Made by a program: the position numbers and the translations under genes. The notes beneath the pieces were generated by a model, which was not told the origin of the DNA, did not search any database, and saw only the letters and a list, made by a program, of their open reading frames with translations. Source: Pedobacter ginsengisoli (GTDB lineage: Bacteria; Bacteroidota; Bacteroidia; Sphingobacteriales; Sphingobacteriaceae). Taken from it: a stretch of 64,000 nucleotides of DNA. This document shows, piece by piece, positions 26,980-35,000 of this stretch. The DNA lies in NCBI RefSeq assembly GCF_030244015.1, contig NZ_JASSYX010000002.1, positions 372,001 to 436,000 of the forward strand. Direction: 5' to 3'. Position 1 is the stretch's first letter. Every line of letters starts with the position of its first letter.

Positions 26980-27597
26980 ATGGCTAAGAACGTGAGAGCA
27001 GAAAGCGATACTTCTACAGAAGAGAAGATAAAAAAAGCAGCACATGTTGTTTTTAAAAGGAAGGGTTTTGCTGCTACACGTACAAGGGACATTGCTGATG
27101 AAGCGGGGTTTAATTTGGCCTTGCTGAACTATTATTTCAGAAGTAAAGAAAAGTTATTCGACATTGTAATGAAGGAAAGTATCCAGCAATTTCTAAAGGG
27201 TATAGCAGGTATTTTAAATAATACTGCACTTAGCTTAACAGAAAAGGTAAGTCTGGTTGCTGAAAATTATACCGATATGCTCAGCGCCAATCCTGATCTC
27301 CCCTTATTCATTTTGAGTGAGATCAAGGCCAATCCGGAAAAACTGGCTTTAGACCTTAATTTTAAGGAGATCATCATGAGGTCTCATTTGTTTGAACAGA
27401 TACAAGAGGCCACAGGCAAAACAATTAATCCTATCCATTTTATTATTAACATCATTAGCCTTACTGTTTTTCCTTTTGTAGCCAGCCCGTTGCTGCGGGT
27501 CATCGGCGACTTAAACCCTCAGGACTTCAATAGCCTTGTAGAAGATCGAAAAAAATTGATCCCGGTGTGGATTGAAACTATGCTAAAAGCTCATTAA
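26980..27597 (+). CDS. TetR/AcrR family transcriptional regulator
   Basis: The 205-aa product has a TetR helix-turn-helix at its N-terminus (KIKKAAHVVFKRKGFAATRT, then DIADEAGFNLALLNYYFRSK). The C-terminal ligand domain resembles the CecR (YbiH) group that controls the ybhGFSR operon in E. coli. The start at 26980 (MAKNVRAESD) is preferred; a TTG 9 nt upstream is possible. It lies 55 nt before the transport operon, and similar palindromes precede both units, so autorepression together with control of the transporter is likely. Confidence 0.88.
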   Translation: MAKNVRAESDTSTEEKIKKAAHVVFKRKGFAATRTRDIADEAGFNLALLNYYFRSKEKLFDIVMKESIQQFLKGIAGILNNTALSLTEKVSLVAENYTDMLSANPDLPLFILSEIKANPEKLALDLNFKEIIMRSHLFEQIQEATGKTINPIHFIINIISLTVFPFVASPLLRVIGDLNPQDFNSLVEDRKKLIPVWIETMLKAH

Positions 27598-27614
27598 AAA
27601 AATTTAGACAAATA

Positions 27615-27631
27615 TTAATCAAATGATTTAA
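27615..27631. promoter_or_regulatory. Operator-like palindrome upstream of the efflux operon
   Basis: TTAATCAAATGATTTAA has arms TTAATCA and TGATTTAA around AA and is nearly the reverse complement of the palindrome at 26898. It ends 21 nt before the TolC-like ATG, so binding would block initiation. Confidence 0.65.
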
Positions 27632-27652
27632 ACAACATAATAAACCTTAGAA

Positions 27653-28936
27653 ATGAAGTCAATATTTTTCACTTTCATCATTTGTTTTATACGGTTTTGT
27701 GCCAGTGCACAGTTGCTTTCTGTTGAAGATTGCTATAAAGCCGCCCGGCAGAATTATCCGCTGGTGCAACAGTTGGAACTGATCTCAAAAAGTACCGGCT
27801 ACTCGATTGAAAATGCTGCTAAAGGTTATTTGCCTCAGATAAATGTCAATGGGCAGATCAGTTATCAAACTGACGTTACCAAAGTCCCCTTGCAATTGCC
27901 TGGGATGAATATTCCGGAAATGGACAAGGGCCAGTATCGCATCTTTGCAGAGGCCAATCAGATTTTATATGATGGCGGCGCAATAAAGCTGCAGCAAAAG
28001 CTGGGGAAGGTAAACGGCGCAATTGAAGCCCAAAAACTGGAAGTCGAACTATACAAACTGGAGGAACGTATAAACCAGCTTTTTTTTGGCGTGCTATTCA
28101 TTACAGAGCAATTGCAGCAAAATGACCTGATTAAAAAAGACATCCAGCTTGGAATTGATAAAGCAAATATAGCGGTAGCGAACGGCAGTGGACTAAAAAG
28201 CAGTGTCAGTATGCTGAAAGCTGAATTGCTCAAGGTAGAACAACGGGGAATTGAACAGCGCTACTCCAGAAAAGGATTTCTGGACATGCTGAGTTTGTTC
28301 ATCAATAAAACCCTGCCTGAAAATATAAAGCTGCTGAAACCGGATATGAAGTTATTGAAGCCTGAAGCAGAGCCTCTTGCCTTTGCTCAAATTCGCAGGC
28401 CCGAATTGAAACTTTATGATGAGCACCTCAGTGGACTTGATGAGCAGGAACGTTCCATTGGTGTTAAGAACAGGCCTAAGTTTAGTGCATTTTTGCAGGG
28501 TGGTATAGGTAAACCGGCCTTGAATATGCTGAGTACCGGTACCGAACCTTTTGCCATAGGCGGTTTGAAAATGAGCTGGCCCTTATCGGGACTATACACA
28601 CTTAAAAAGGAAAAAGCCATTGTTGATGTGAACAGGAAAAGCATCGGACTACAAAAAGAAACTTTTCTGCTCAATACCAATATACAGCTGAAACAACAGC
28701 ATGCTGAATTGGAAAAGCTGCGTGAGCTGACGGCCTCCGATGAAGAGATCATTGCATTGCGTGCCAGCGTGAAAAAGGTCTCTGCTGTACAACTGGAAAA
28801 TGGTGCCATCAATACCAGCGATTACCTGAGAGATGTAAATGCCGAAGACCAGGCCAGGCAGATCAGATTACTTCATGAAATCCAGCTGATCATAGCTGAG
28901 TACAATATACAAAACACAACAGGAATAAAATATTAA
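27653..28936 (+). CDS. TolC family outer-membrane efflux protein
   Basis: A 427-residue protein with a signal peptide (cleavage near ASAQL) and long amphipathic coiled-coil helices of the OEP type; LSVEDCYKAARQNYPLVQQ near the start and the related second-half repeat are typical. It should form the outer-membrane channel of a tripartite exporter together with the adaptor and ABC components encoded directly downstream (gap 11 nt). It is the first gene of a six-gene operon. Confidence 0.88.
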   Translation: MKSIFFTFIICFIRFCASAQLLSVEDCYKAARQNYPLVQQLELISKSTGYSIENAAKGYLPQINVNGQISYQTDVTKVPLQLPGMNIPEMDKGQYRIFAEANQILYDGGAIKLQQKLGKVNGAIEAQKLEVELYKLEERINQLFFGVLFITEQLQQNDLIKKDIQLGIDKANIAVANGSGLKSSVSMLKAELLKVEQRGIEQRYSRKGFLDMLSLFINKTLPENIKLLKPDMKLLKPEAEPLAFAQIRRPELKLYDEHLSGLDEQERSIGVKNRPKFSAFLQGGIGKPALNMLSTGTEPFAIGGLKMSWPLSGLYTLKKEKAIVDVNRKSIGLQKETFLLNTNIQLKQQHAELEKLRELTASDEEIIALRASVKKVSAVQLENGAINTSDYLRDVNAEDQARQIRLLHEIQLIIAEYNIQNTTGIKY

Positions 28937-28947
28937 ACCAACAAACG

Positions 28948-29841
28948 ATGAAAAGAATCTCAATATTTGCTTTCGCAATAATACTGGCTGCCTGTGTGAA
29001 AAAAGAAACGATAAGCGATGCTTCGGGTACATTCGAAGCTGTTGAAACTATTGTTTCTGCTGAAGCTTCAGGAAGCATAATGGCGTTAGACCTCGAAGAA
29101 GGAAACCAGCTAAAACCCGGACAAGTGGTGGGTTATATAGATACAACACAGCTTTATCTGAAGAAAGTTCAGCTCGAAGCGCAAATTTCAGCGGTGCTGA
29201 GCAGGAAGCCCGATGTTTCAGCACAGCTTGCTGCCTATCAGGAGCAATTGAAGCAGGCTTTAACAGAACAGCGTCGCATCAGCAACCTGCTGCAGGGTGA
29301 TGCGGCCACTCCCAAACAGATGGATGATGCAAATGCACAGGTTGCTATCATCAGAAAGCAGATCAGTGCTCAGCAATCGGTGCTGAACATTACGTCGTCC
29401 GGTCTAAGCAAGGAAACCTTGCCACTGAATGTGCAGATCAGGCAATTGAATGACCAGATCTTAAAAAGTAAAATAGTAAATAAGGTAAATGGTACAGTGC
29501 TTACCAAATATGTTGAGGCCAATGAAACCGTAATACCGGGTAAGCCATTGTATAAAATAGCGGATCTTTCTTCGATTATTCTGAGGGCCTATATTACCGC
29601 AGATCAATTATCAGTCGTAAAACCGGGCATGAAGGTGAAGGTGCTGGTTGATGCGCCGGATCAAACGTATAAAAACTATGATGGTGTTTTGGAGTGGATC
29701 AGTGACAAGGCGGAGTTTACTCCAAAAACCATTCAGACAAAAGCGGAGCGTGCGAATCTGGTCTATGCTGTAAAAGTTAAGGTGAAAAATGATGGCTATT
29801 TGAAAATCGGTATGTATGGCGAAGTGTCGCTAGCCAAATAA
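28948..29841 (+). CDS. HlyD/YbhG-like membrane fusion protein (lipoprotein)
   Basis: A 297-residue periplasmic adaptor. The N-terminus FAFAIILAACVKKE is a lipoprotein signal with Cys16. A biotinyl-lipoyl-like half motif follows (VSAEASGSIMALDLEEGNQLKPGQVVGYID), then a coiled-coil hairpin (about residues 70-170) and the second lipoyl half (VNGTVLTKYVEANETVIPG). It should bridge the ABC permeases and the TolC-like channel. The arrangement matches YbhG of E. coli. Confidence 0.88.
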   Translation: MKRISIFAFAIILAACVKKETISDASGTFEAVETIVSAEASGSIMALDLEEGNQLKPGQVVGYIDTTQLYLKKVQLEAQISAVLSRKPDVSAQLAAYQEQLKQALTEQRRISNLLQGDAATPKQMDDANAQVAIIRKQISAQQSVLNITSSGLSKETLPLNVQIRQLNDQILKSKIVNKVNGTVLTKYVEANETVIPGKPLYKIADLSSIILRAYITADQLSVVKPGMKVKVLVDAPDQTYKNYDGVLEWISDKAEFTPKTIQTKAERANLVYAVKVKVKNDGYLKIGMYGEVSLAK

Positions 29842-29872
29842 AGCAGGAAATTTCATCAAAGACAATAAGACT

Positions 29873-30787
29873 ATGGAAATTTCGGTAAGCGTGAACCAAT
29901 TGCTCAAAAGCTATACCAAAGGAGAAAAAACGGCAGTAAATCATGTCTCCTTTGAGGTCAAAAAAGGTGAGTTGTTTGGACTGATCGGCCCCGATGGTGC
30001 GGGCAAGACCAGTATTTTTCGGATGCTGACTACACTTATTCTCCCGGATGGCGGCAACGCATCTGTAAATGGATTGGATATCGTGAAAGACTACGGGAAG
30101 ATCAGGATGAGCATTGGCTATATGCCTGGTAAATTCTCCCTCTATCCTGATCTTACAGTGGAAGAAAATCTCGGATTTTTCGCTACGCTGTTTAATACCA
30201 GGGTCAATGAAAATTACCACCTGATCAAAGACATCTACGAACAGTTAGCTCCATTCAAGAACAGGAGGGCAGGGAAGCTTTCCGGCGGAATGAAACAGAA
30301 ACTGGCATTGTGCTGCGCACTGATCCATAATCCGCCTGTTATCTTTTTAGACGAGCCAACGACCGGCGTTGACCCTGTTTCGAGAAGAGAGTTTTGGGAG
30401 ATGCTCAAACGCTTGAAAGATCAGGGTATTACCATCGTGGTGTCTACGCCTTATATGGACGAAGCTACCCTATGCGACAGGATCGCACTGATACAGGAAG
30501 GACAGATTTTATCAATTAACACACCAAAGAATATGGTTAGTCATTATCCCGATCAGTTGTTTGCCATTAAAGCAGACAACATGTATCATTTGCTTAAAAT
30601 CATGAAAACATATAAAAATGTGTTGAATATTTATGCTTTTGGTGAATATGCACATGCATCGTTCAGAGAAGACATGGATACCAATGAGTTGTATCGCTAT
30701 TTAGAAGAAAAGGGTTTCAGGGATATTTTGATCATCCCGGCAAAGCCCACTATAGAAGACTGCTTCATCAAACTTTTAAACAATTAG
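29873..30787 (+). CDS. ABC transporter ATP-binding protein (first YbhF-like half)
   Basis: A 304-residue ABC ATPase with Walker A GPDGAGKTS, signature LSGGMKQKLALCCAL, and Walker B VIFLDEPTTGVDP. The Walker A has Asp where most have Asn (GPNGAGKT), as in YbhF-type proteins. In E. coli YbhF two such domains are fused in one chain; here they are two genes, separated by 2 nt. With the two permeases downstream this forms an ABC-2 type exporter. Confidence 0.9.
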   Translation: MEISVSVNQLLKSYTKGEKTAVNHVSFEVKKGELFGLIGPDGAGKTSIFRMLTTLILPDGGNASVNGLDIVKDYGKIRMSIGYMPGKFSLYPDLTVEENLGFFATLFNTRVNENYHLIKDIYEQLAPFKNRRAGKLSGGMKQKLALCCALIHNPPVIFLDEPTTGVDPVSRREFWEMLKRLKDQGITIVVSTPYMDEATLCDRIALIQEGQILSINTPKNMVSHYPDQLFAIKADNMYHLLKIMKTYKNVLNIYAFGEYAHASFREDMDTNELYRYLEEKGFRDILIIPAKPTIEDCFIKLLNN

Positions 30788-30789
30788 TT

Positions 30790-31548
30790 ATGGACACCAG
30801 GGCGTTAAACAACGAGAAAGTAATCGTAGTCGATAAACTGACCAAGCGTTTTGGAGACTTTGTTGCTACAGATGCCATCTCATTTGATGTGTATAAAGGA
30901 GAGATCTTTGGCTTTTTAGGTGCGAACGGGGCAGGCAAAACCACGGCTATGAAAATGTTATGCGGATTACTCACACCTTCATCCGGTACAGCTGTAGTTG
31001 CAGGTTTTGATATCCATAAGCAAGCACAGGAGCTGAAATGGAACATCGGTTACATGGGACAGAAATTCTCTCTCTATGATGATCTGACGATCATTGAAAA
31101 CATCAGGTATTATGCTGGTATTTATAATCTGAGCAATCAGCAGATCAGCGATAAAAGTGAAGGGCTGATCACCAGACTCGGCCTGCAAAAGGAAGCGAAG
31201 AAACTTGTGGGCCAATTACCCACAGGCTGGAAGCAAAAAGTTGCTTTTTCAGTTGCGCTGCTGCATGAACCCCGTATCGTATTTTTGGATGAGCCTACAG
31301 GCGGCGTGGATCCGATCACACGCAGACAATTCTGGGATATGATCTATGAATCTGCGGAAAAGGGGACAACCATATTTATTACCACCCACTACATGGACGA
31401 GGCTGAATACTGCGACAGGGTATCTATCATGGTCGATGGAAAGATTGAGGCGCTGGATAAGCCTGCTGAACTGCGCAGGCTTTATGAAGCAGAAAGTATG
31501 GATGAGGTTTTTTATCAGCTGGCAAGAAGAGCTAAACGTTCAGAATAA
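30790..31548 (+). CDS. ABC transporter ATP-binding protein (second YbhF-like half)
   Basis: A 252-residue ABC ATPase with Walker A GANGAGKTT and Walker B IVFLDEPTGGVDP. The signature loop is not LSGGQ but LPTGWKQKV, which resembles the divergent signature of the second nucleotide-binding domain of YbhF. The two ATPases therefore look like a functionally asymmetric pair. The gene starts 2 nt after its partner and ends 6 nt before the first permease. Confidence 0.9.
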   Translation: MDTRALNNEKVIVVDKLTKRFGDFVATDAISFDVYKGEIFGFLGANGAGKTTAMKMLCGLLTPSSGTAVVAGFDIHKQAQELKWNIGYMGQKFSLYDDLTIIENIRYYAGIYNLSNQQISDKSEGLITRLGLQKEAKKLVGQLPTGWKQKVAFSVALLHEPRIVFLDEPTGGVDPITRRQFWDMIYESAEKGTTIFITTHYMDEAEYCDRVSIMVDGKIEALDKPAELRRLYEAESMDEVFYQLARRAKRSE

Positions 31549-31554
31549 GAGATC

Positions 31555-32661
31555 ATGAGACAATTCATCACATTCGTAAAAAAAGAATTTGCTCATATTC
31601 TCAGGGATAAGAAAACATTACTGATCCTGTTTGGAATGCCTATATCTCAGATTCTGATCTTCGGTTTCGCACTCACCAATGAGGTGAAAAATGTTAAAAT
31701 AGCCATCGTAGACCGGGCAAGAGATGAACAGTCCAGGCGGCTGATCTCAAAAATAGATGCGAGTAAATATTTTGAAGTAAAAAAAATCCTGGGCAATGCC
31801 GTGCAGGTGGATAATGAACTAAAAAAAGGAACCATTAAAATGGCTGTCATATTCCCGGCAAACTTTAGCAGTGATCTGGCGCACTACAATACATCTCAGG
31901 TTCAGATCGTCCTGGACGGCTCAGATCCCAATACGGCGAACACCATTAAAAATTACATTACCGCGATTGTAACAGACCATCAGCGCCAACAGCAATCTAA
32001 CGTGCCGGCTCTTTACCAGATTATTCCTGAGGTCAGGATGCTCTATAACCCGCAATTGCTTGATGCCCCTAACTTTGTTCCGGGGGTTATGGCTCTGGTA
32101 TTGATGCTGGTCTGTGTCATGATGACTGCTGTATCGATCGTCAAGGAAAAAGAAATGGGCAATATGGAAATATTGCTGGTATCGCCAATCAAACCGGGCA
32201 TGGTTATCCTGACCAAAACATTTCCGTACCTGGTGCTTTCACTCGTTAACCTGACCATTATCTTGTTACTAAGCATATTTGTCCTGAAATTGCCCGTCAA
32301 TGGCAGTTTAGTGCTGCTTTTTGCTGAAAGTATCCTTTTTATCATTACCTGCCTTACACTGGGGATCTTTATATCCGTAAAGACAAGTTCACAGGAAGTT
32401 GCCATGCTGATCTCTTTGATGGGGATGCTTATCCCCACAATCTTATTCAGCGGCTTTATGTTCCCGATAGAAAATATGCCTTATCCGCTGCAAATGATCT
32501 CCAATATTATCCCCTCAAAATGGTACTATATTATTGTAAAATCGATCATGATCAAAGGTTTAGGTTTTAGCGCAATATGGAAAGAAACGCTGGTACTGGC
32601 CACAATTACGTCGGTACTTTTAGCAGTCAGTTTAAAAAGTTTTAAAATACGCCTGGAATGA
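31555..32661 (+). CDS. ABC-2 type permease (YbhS-like)
   Basis: A 368-residue permease. One N-terminal membrane segment (about residues 20-42, LLILFGMPISQILIFGFAL) is followed by a large periplasmic domain (about 43-170) and five C-terminal membrane segments, with the characteristic IVKEKEMGNMEILLVSPIKP between the second and third. It overlaps the next permease gene by 4 nt (ATGA), indicating translational coupling. Confidence 0.88.
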   Translation: MRQFITFVKKEFAHILRDKKTLLILFGMPISQILIFGFALTNEVKNVKIAIVDRARDEQSRRLISKIDASKYFEVKKILGNAVQVDNELKKGTIKMAVIFPANFSSDLAHYNTSQVQIVLDGSDPNTANTIKNYITAIVTDHQRQQQSNVPALYQIIPEVRMLYNPQLLDAPNFVPGVMALVLMLVCVMMTAVSIVKEKEMGNMEILLVSPIKPGMVILTKTFPYLVLSLVNLTIILLLSIFVLKLPVNGSLVLLFAESILFIITCLTLGIFISVKTSSQEVAMLISLMGMLIPTILFSGFMFPIENMPYPLQMISNIIPSKWYYIIVKSIMIKGLGFSAIWKETLVLATITSVLLAVSLKSFKIRLE

Positions 32662-33776
32662 GGACAATAAGATTTCTGCTGGTCAAGGAATTTAAACAGA
32701 TATTCCGGAACCGTTCGATACTGGTAATGATCATCGGGATGCCTGTCATTCAATTGATGATACTTCCATTGGCTGCAAACTACGAAGTGAAAAATATTAA
32801 TATTGTCATTGTAAATCAGGATCATTCTCCCGTCTCGGCTAAACTGGTTTCAAAAATCAACGCCTCTACATACCTTAACGTACTTAGCCATTTGACATCT
32901 TATGATCAGGCTTTAAAGTTGGCAGAAGATGATAAAACAGATTTAATTCTTCAGATTCCACCTCATTTTGAGAAAAATCTGATCCGCGACAACCAACAAA
33001 AGCTTTTTATCGCAGTAAATGCGATCAATGGAATGAAAGCAGGGTTAGGATATGGATATCTCAGCAATATTATTCAAATGTTTAATGAGGAACTGCGTGG
33101 GCAGATGATGCCCCGGTCAAAATTTAATGTTGCGCAGGAGATAGAACTGGAGTTTACGAGCAGGTTCAATCCGCACCAGGTTTACTATCTTTTTATGGTG
33201 CCTGGTATTCTGGCATTCCTGGTAACTATGATCACCGGATTCCTGTCCGCCTTGAATATTGTGAAGGAAAAAGAGATGGGTACGATAGAACAGATCAATG
33301 TAACACCAATAAAAAAATATCATTTTATTTTAGGGAAACTAATCCCGTTCTGGATTATCGGAACAGTAGTTTTCACTTTAGGGTTGATGGTCTCCTTCTT
33401 TGTTTATGGAATTGTTCCCGCCGGCAGCATATTATTGCTTTATGGTTTTATGTGGGTGTATTTGCTGGCTGTGCTTGGTTTTGGCTTGCTGGTCTCAACG
33501 TATTGCGATAAGCAGCAACAAGCGATGCTCATTATGTTTTTCTTCATGATGATCTTCATTTTGATGGGCGGTTTGTTAACTTCTATCGACGGAATGCCTT
33601 ACTGGGCAAAGATGATCGCGGCCTTAAATCCTGTCAGTTATATTATAGATGTAGTCAGAGCGGTGGTATTAAAAGGCAGCGGACTCCAGGATATTTTACC
33701 TCAACTGGGAACAATAATTGTCTTTGCAATTGTGTTAAACAGCTGGGCGATTTATAATTACAAGAAGACGAATTAA
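32658..33776 (+). CDS. ABC-2 type permease (YbhR-like)
   Basis: A 372-residue paralogue of the preceding permease with the same layout: N-terminal membrane segment (VMIIGMPVIQLMILPLA), a large periplasmic domain, and five C-terminal segments after IVKEKEMGTIEQINVTPIKK. The two permeases probably form a heterodimer. It is the last gene of the TolC-HlyD-ATPase-ATPase-permease-permease operon. Substrates of such systems in E. coli include cephalosporins and cations; the substrate here is not known. Confidence 0.88.
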   Translation: MRTIRFLLVKEFKQIFRNRSILVMIIGMPVIQLMILPLAANYEVKNINIVIVNQDHSPVSAKLVSKINASTYLNVLSHLTSYDQALKLAEDDKTDLILQIPPHFEKNLIRDNQQKLFIAVNAINGMKAGLGYGYLSNIIQMFNEELRGQMMPRSKFNVAQEIELEFTSRFNPHQVYYLFMVPGILAFLVTMITGFLSALNIVKEKEMGTIEQINVTPIKKYHFILGKLIPFWIIGTVVFTLGLMVSFFVYGIVPAGSILLLYGFMWVYLLAVLGFGLLVSTYCDKQQQAMLIMFFFMMIFILMGGLLTSIDGMPYWAKMIAALNPVSYIIDVVRAVVLKGSGLQDILPQLGTIIVFAIVLNSWAIYNYKKTN

Positions 33777-33883
33777 TTAATTTTAAGATGATGATCCCGG
33801 CCAGCGTGCTATTGAATTTTAAGAAATTTAATTTTTTTTAATACCATATATAATAAAACAGAATTTTGCTCGTCTATATATAC

Positions 33884-33942
33884 GAGAGCGTTAATTTAGA
33901 TAGCGGGGATACGGCGGATTGCTGTATCTCCGTTTCTTTTTT
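33884..33942 (+). ncRNA. Candidate small RNA, copy 2 (15-nt constant block plus terminator)
   Basis: The block GAGAGCGTTAATTTA (33884-33898) is identical to that at 18596. It is followed by a 9-bp terminator stem (CGGGGATAC at 33904-33912, GTATCTCCG at 33924-33932, one G-U pair) and a T-rich tail. The hairpin sequence differs from copy 1. No TAnnTTTG box is present upstream; instead CTCGT and ACGAG flank TATATA directly before the block. The remaining part of 33777-33883 is AT-rich without visible genes. The block could also be a decoration of the ABC operon 3' end. Confidence 0.42.
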
Positions 33943-33950
33943 AAAAAGAT

Positions 33951-33986
33951 TTTAAAAAGAAAAGCCAGGTCATCCAACCTGGCTTT
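33951..33986 (-). terminator. Minus-strand terminator of the tRNA-Cys transcript
   Basis: A perfect 10-bp stem (AAAGCCAGGT at 33961-33970 and complement at 33977-33986, loop 6 nt) has its T-rich tail on the minus strand. It lies 58 nt beyond the 3' end of the minus-strand tRNA-Cys. Confidence 0.75.
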
Positions 33987-34044
33987 AAAACAAAACTTAG
34001 ATCTAACCAAACATCTAAAATTTCAGACAATATAGAAATTGAAC

Positions 34045-34118
34045 TGGACGTCAAGGGCGGATTCGAACCGCCGTCAAAGGTTTTGCAGACCCTTACCTAA
34101 CCACTCGGCCACATGACT
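34045..34118 (-). tRNA. tRNA-Cys (anticodon GCA), acceptor stem imperfect
   Basis: The anticodon loop is CTGCAAA, the T arm is GGCGG TTCGAAT CCGCC, and the discriminator base is T, as required for Cys, followed by an encoded CCA. The acceptor strands AGTCATG and CTTGACG leave two non-pairs, A1-G72 and T6-T67. All other arms fold. It is identified confidently as a cysteine tRNA gene by sequence, while full function is less sure. The 571-bp gap 33777-34347 holds only this tRNA, its terminator and the candidate small RNA. Confidence 0.82.
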
Positions 34119-34292
34119 ATATGTTTTCAAATGCTTATTCCGGCATGTGATGATACAAATGTAAATAAAAGACTACTGATTTACTAGACTTTATTTATAT
34201 TATTTTTTATTTTGCCTTATTTGATATGTATTGTGTTGAAAATCAACTATAAATAATTTAAAACTGTTGCGTTTTTTCGGTTATCGGATACT

Positions 34293-34300
34293 TAGATTTG
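34293..34300 (+). promoter_or_regulatory. Candidate -7 box before the ECF sigma gene
   Basis: TAGATTTG matches TAnnTTTG 47 nt before the sigma-factor ATG. The nearest -33-like sequence, GTTG at 34266-34269, is 23 bp away, so the promoter is only partly supported. A palindrome ATTTGA-ATTAA-TCAAAT at 34324-34340 lies between it and the ATG and could be an operator. Confidence 0.35.
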
Positions 34301-34347
34301 GATGGTATCGTTAATTTCATACATTTGAATTAATCAAATATATCCCT

Positions 34348-34914
34348 ATGTCCAATTATTTACCCGACTTAAACGGTCTGATAAAGCATATCGCCTTGCA
34401 TAACAGCGAGAATGCCTATGAGAAACTATTCAAGTATCTGTTTCCCTCTTTATACCGGTTCTGCTTTTATTTGCTTAAGTCCCGGGAACTTGCCGAAGAA
34501 GCTGCGAGTGACGTCATGATCACGATATGGCGGAACAGGGAGAAATTATCTGATGTCAAAAACGTTAAGGTATATGCTTTCGTAATTGCCAGGAATCTGT
34601 CTTTAAATATTATCAACAAGCAAGCCAAACAAGAGTGGGTAGCCATCGACGACTTAGATATGGAAATCATCCTGGATAACTTAAATCCAGAACAGCTGCT
34701 GATCAATGGCGAACTGAAAAAGAAGTTGGAGCGCGCAGTCGAAACCTTGCCGGCTCAGTGTAAGCTGGTCTTTAAACTGATCAAAGAAGATGGCCTGAGC
34801 TATAAAGAAACGGCTAATATTTTAAACATCTCGATAAAAACGGTTGATGCTCACCTGGTATCGGCGATTAAAAAGCTAACCACCGTACTTCAGGCCGAGT
34901 TTAATCTTACATAA
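34348..34914 (+). CDS. RNA polymerase ECF sigma factor (FecI-like)
   Basis: A 188-residue sigma-70 family protein with region 2 (AYEKLFKYLFPSLYRFCFYL, then ELAEEAASDVMITIWRNR) and region 4 with a helix-turn-helix (LSYKETANILNISIKTVDAH). Such Bacteroidetes sigma factors are held by a FecR-type anti-sigma and released when the SusC-like receptor binds its ligand. The next three genes supply exactly those parts, so this is a cell-surface signalling cassette for uptake of a specific glycan or similar compound. Confidence 0.92.
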   Translation: MSNYLPDLNGLIKHIALHNSENAYEKLFKYLFPSLYRFCFYLLKSRELAEEAASDVMITIWRNREKLSDVKNVKVYAFVIARNLSLNIINKQAKQEWVAIDDLDMEIILDNLNPEQLLINGELKKKLERAVETLPAQCKLVFKLIKEDGLSYKETANILNISIKTVDAHLVSAIKKLTTVLQAEFNLT

Positions 34915-35000
34915 AAAAATATGACGAAGGACTAGGGAGTTTACTTAAAAATTTTGTCCTATACATACAACCCGATATAAAACCTATTTGGAATACCTGT

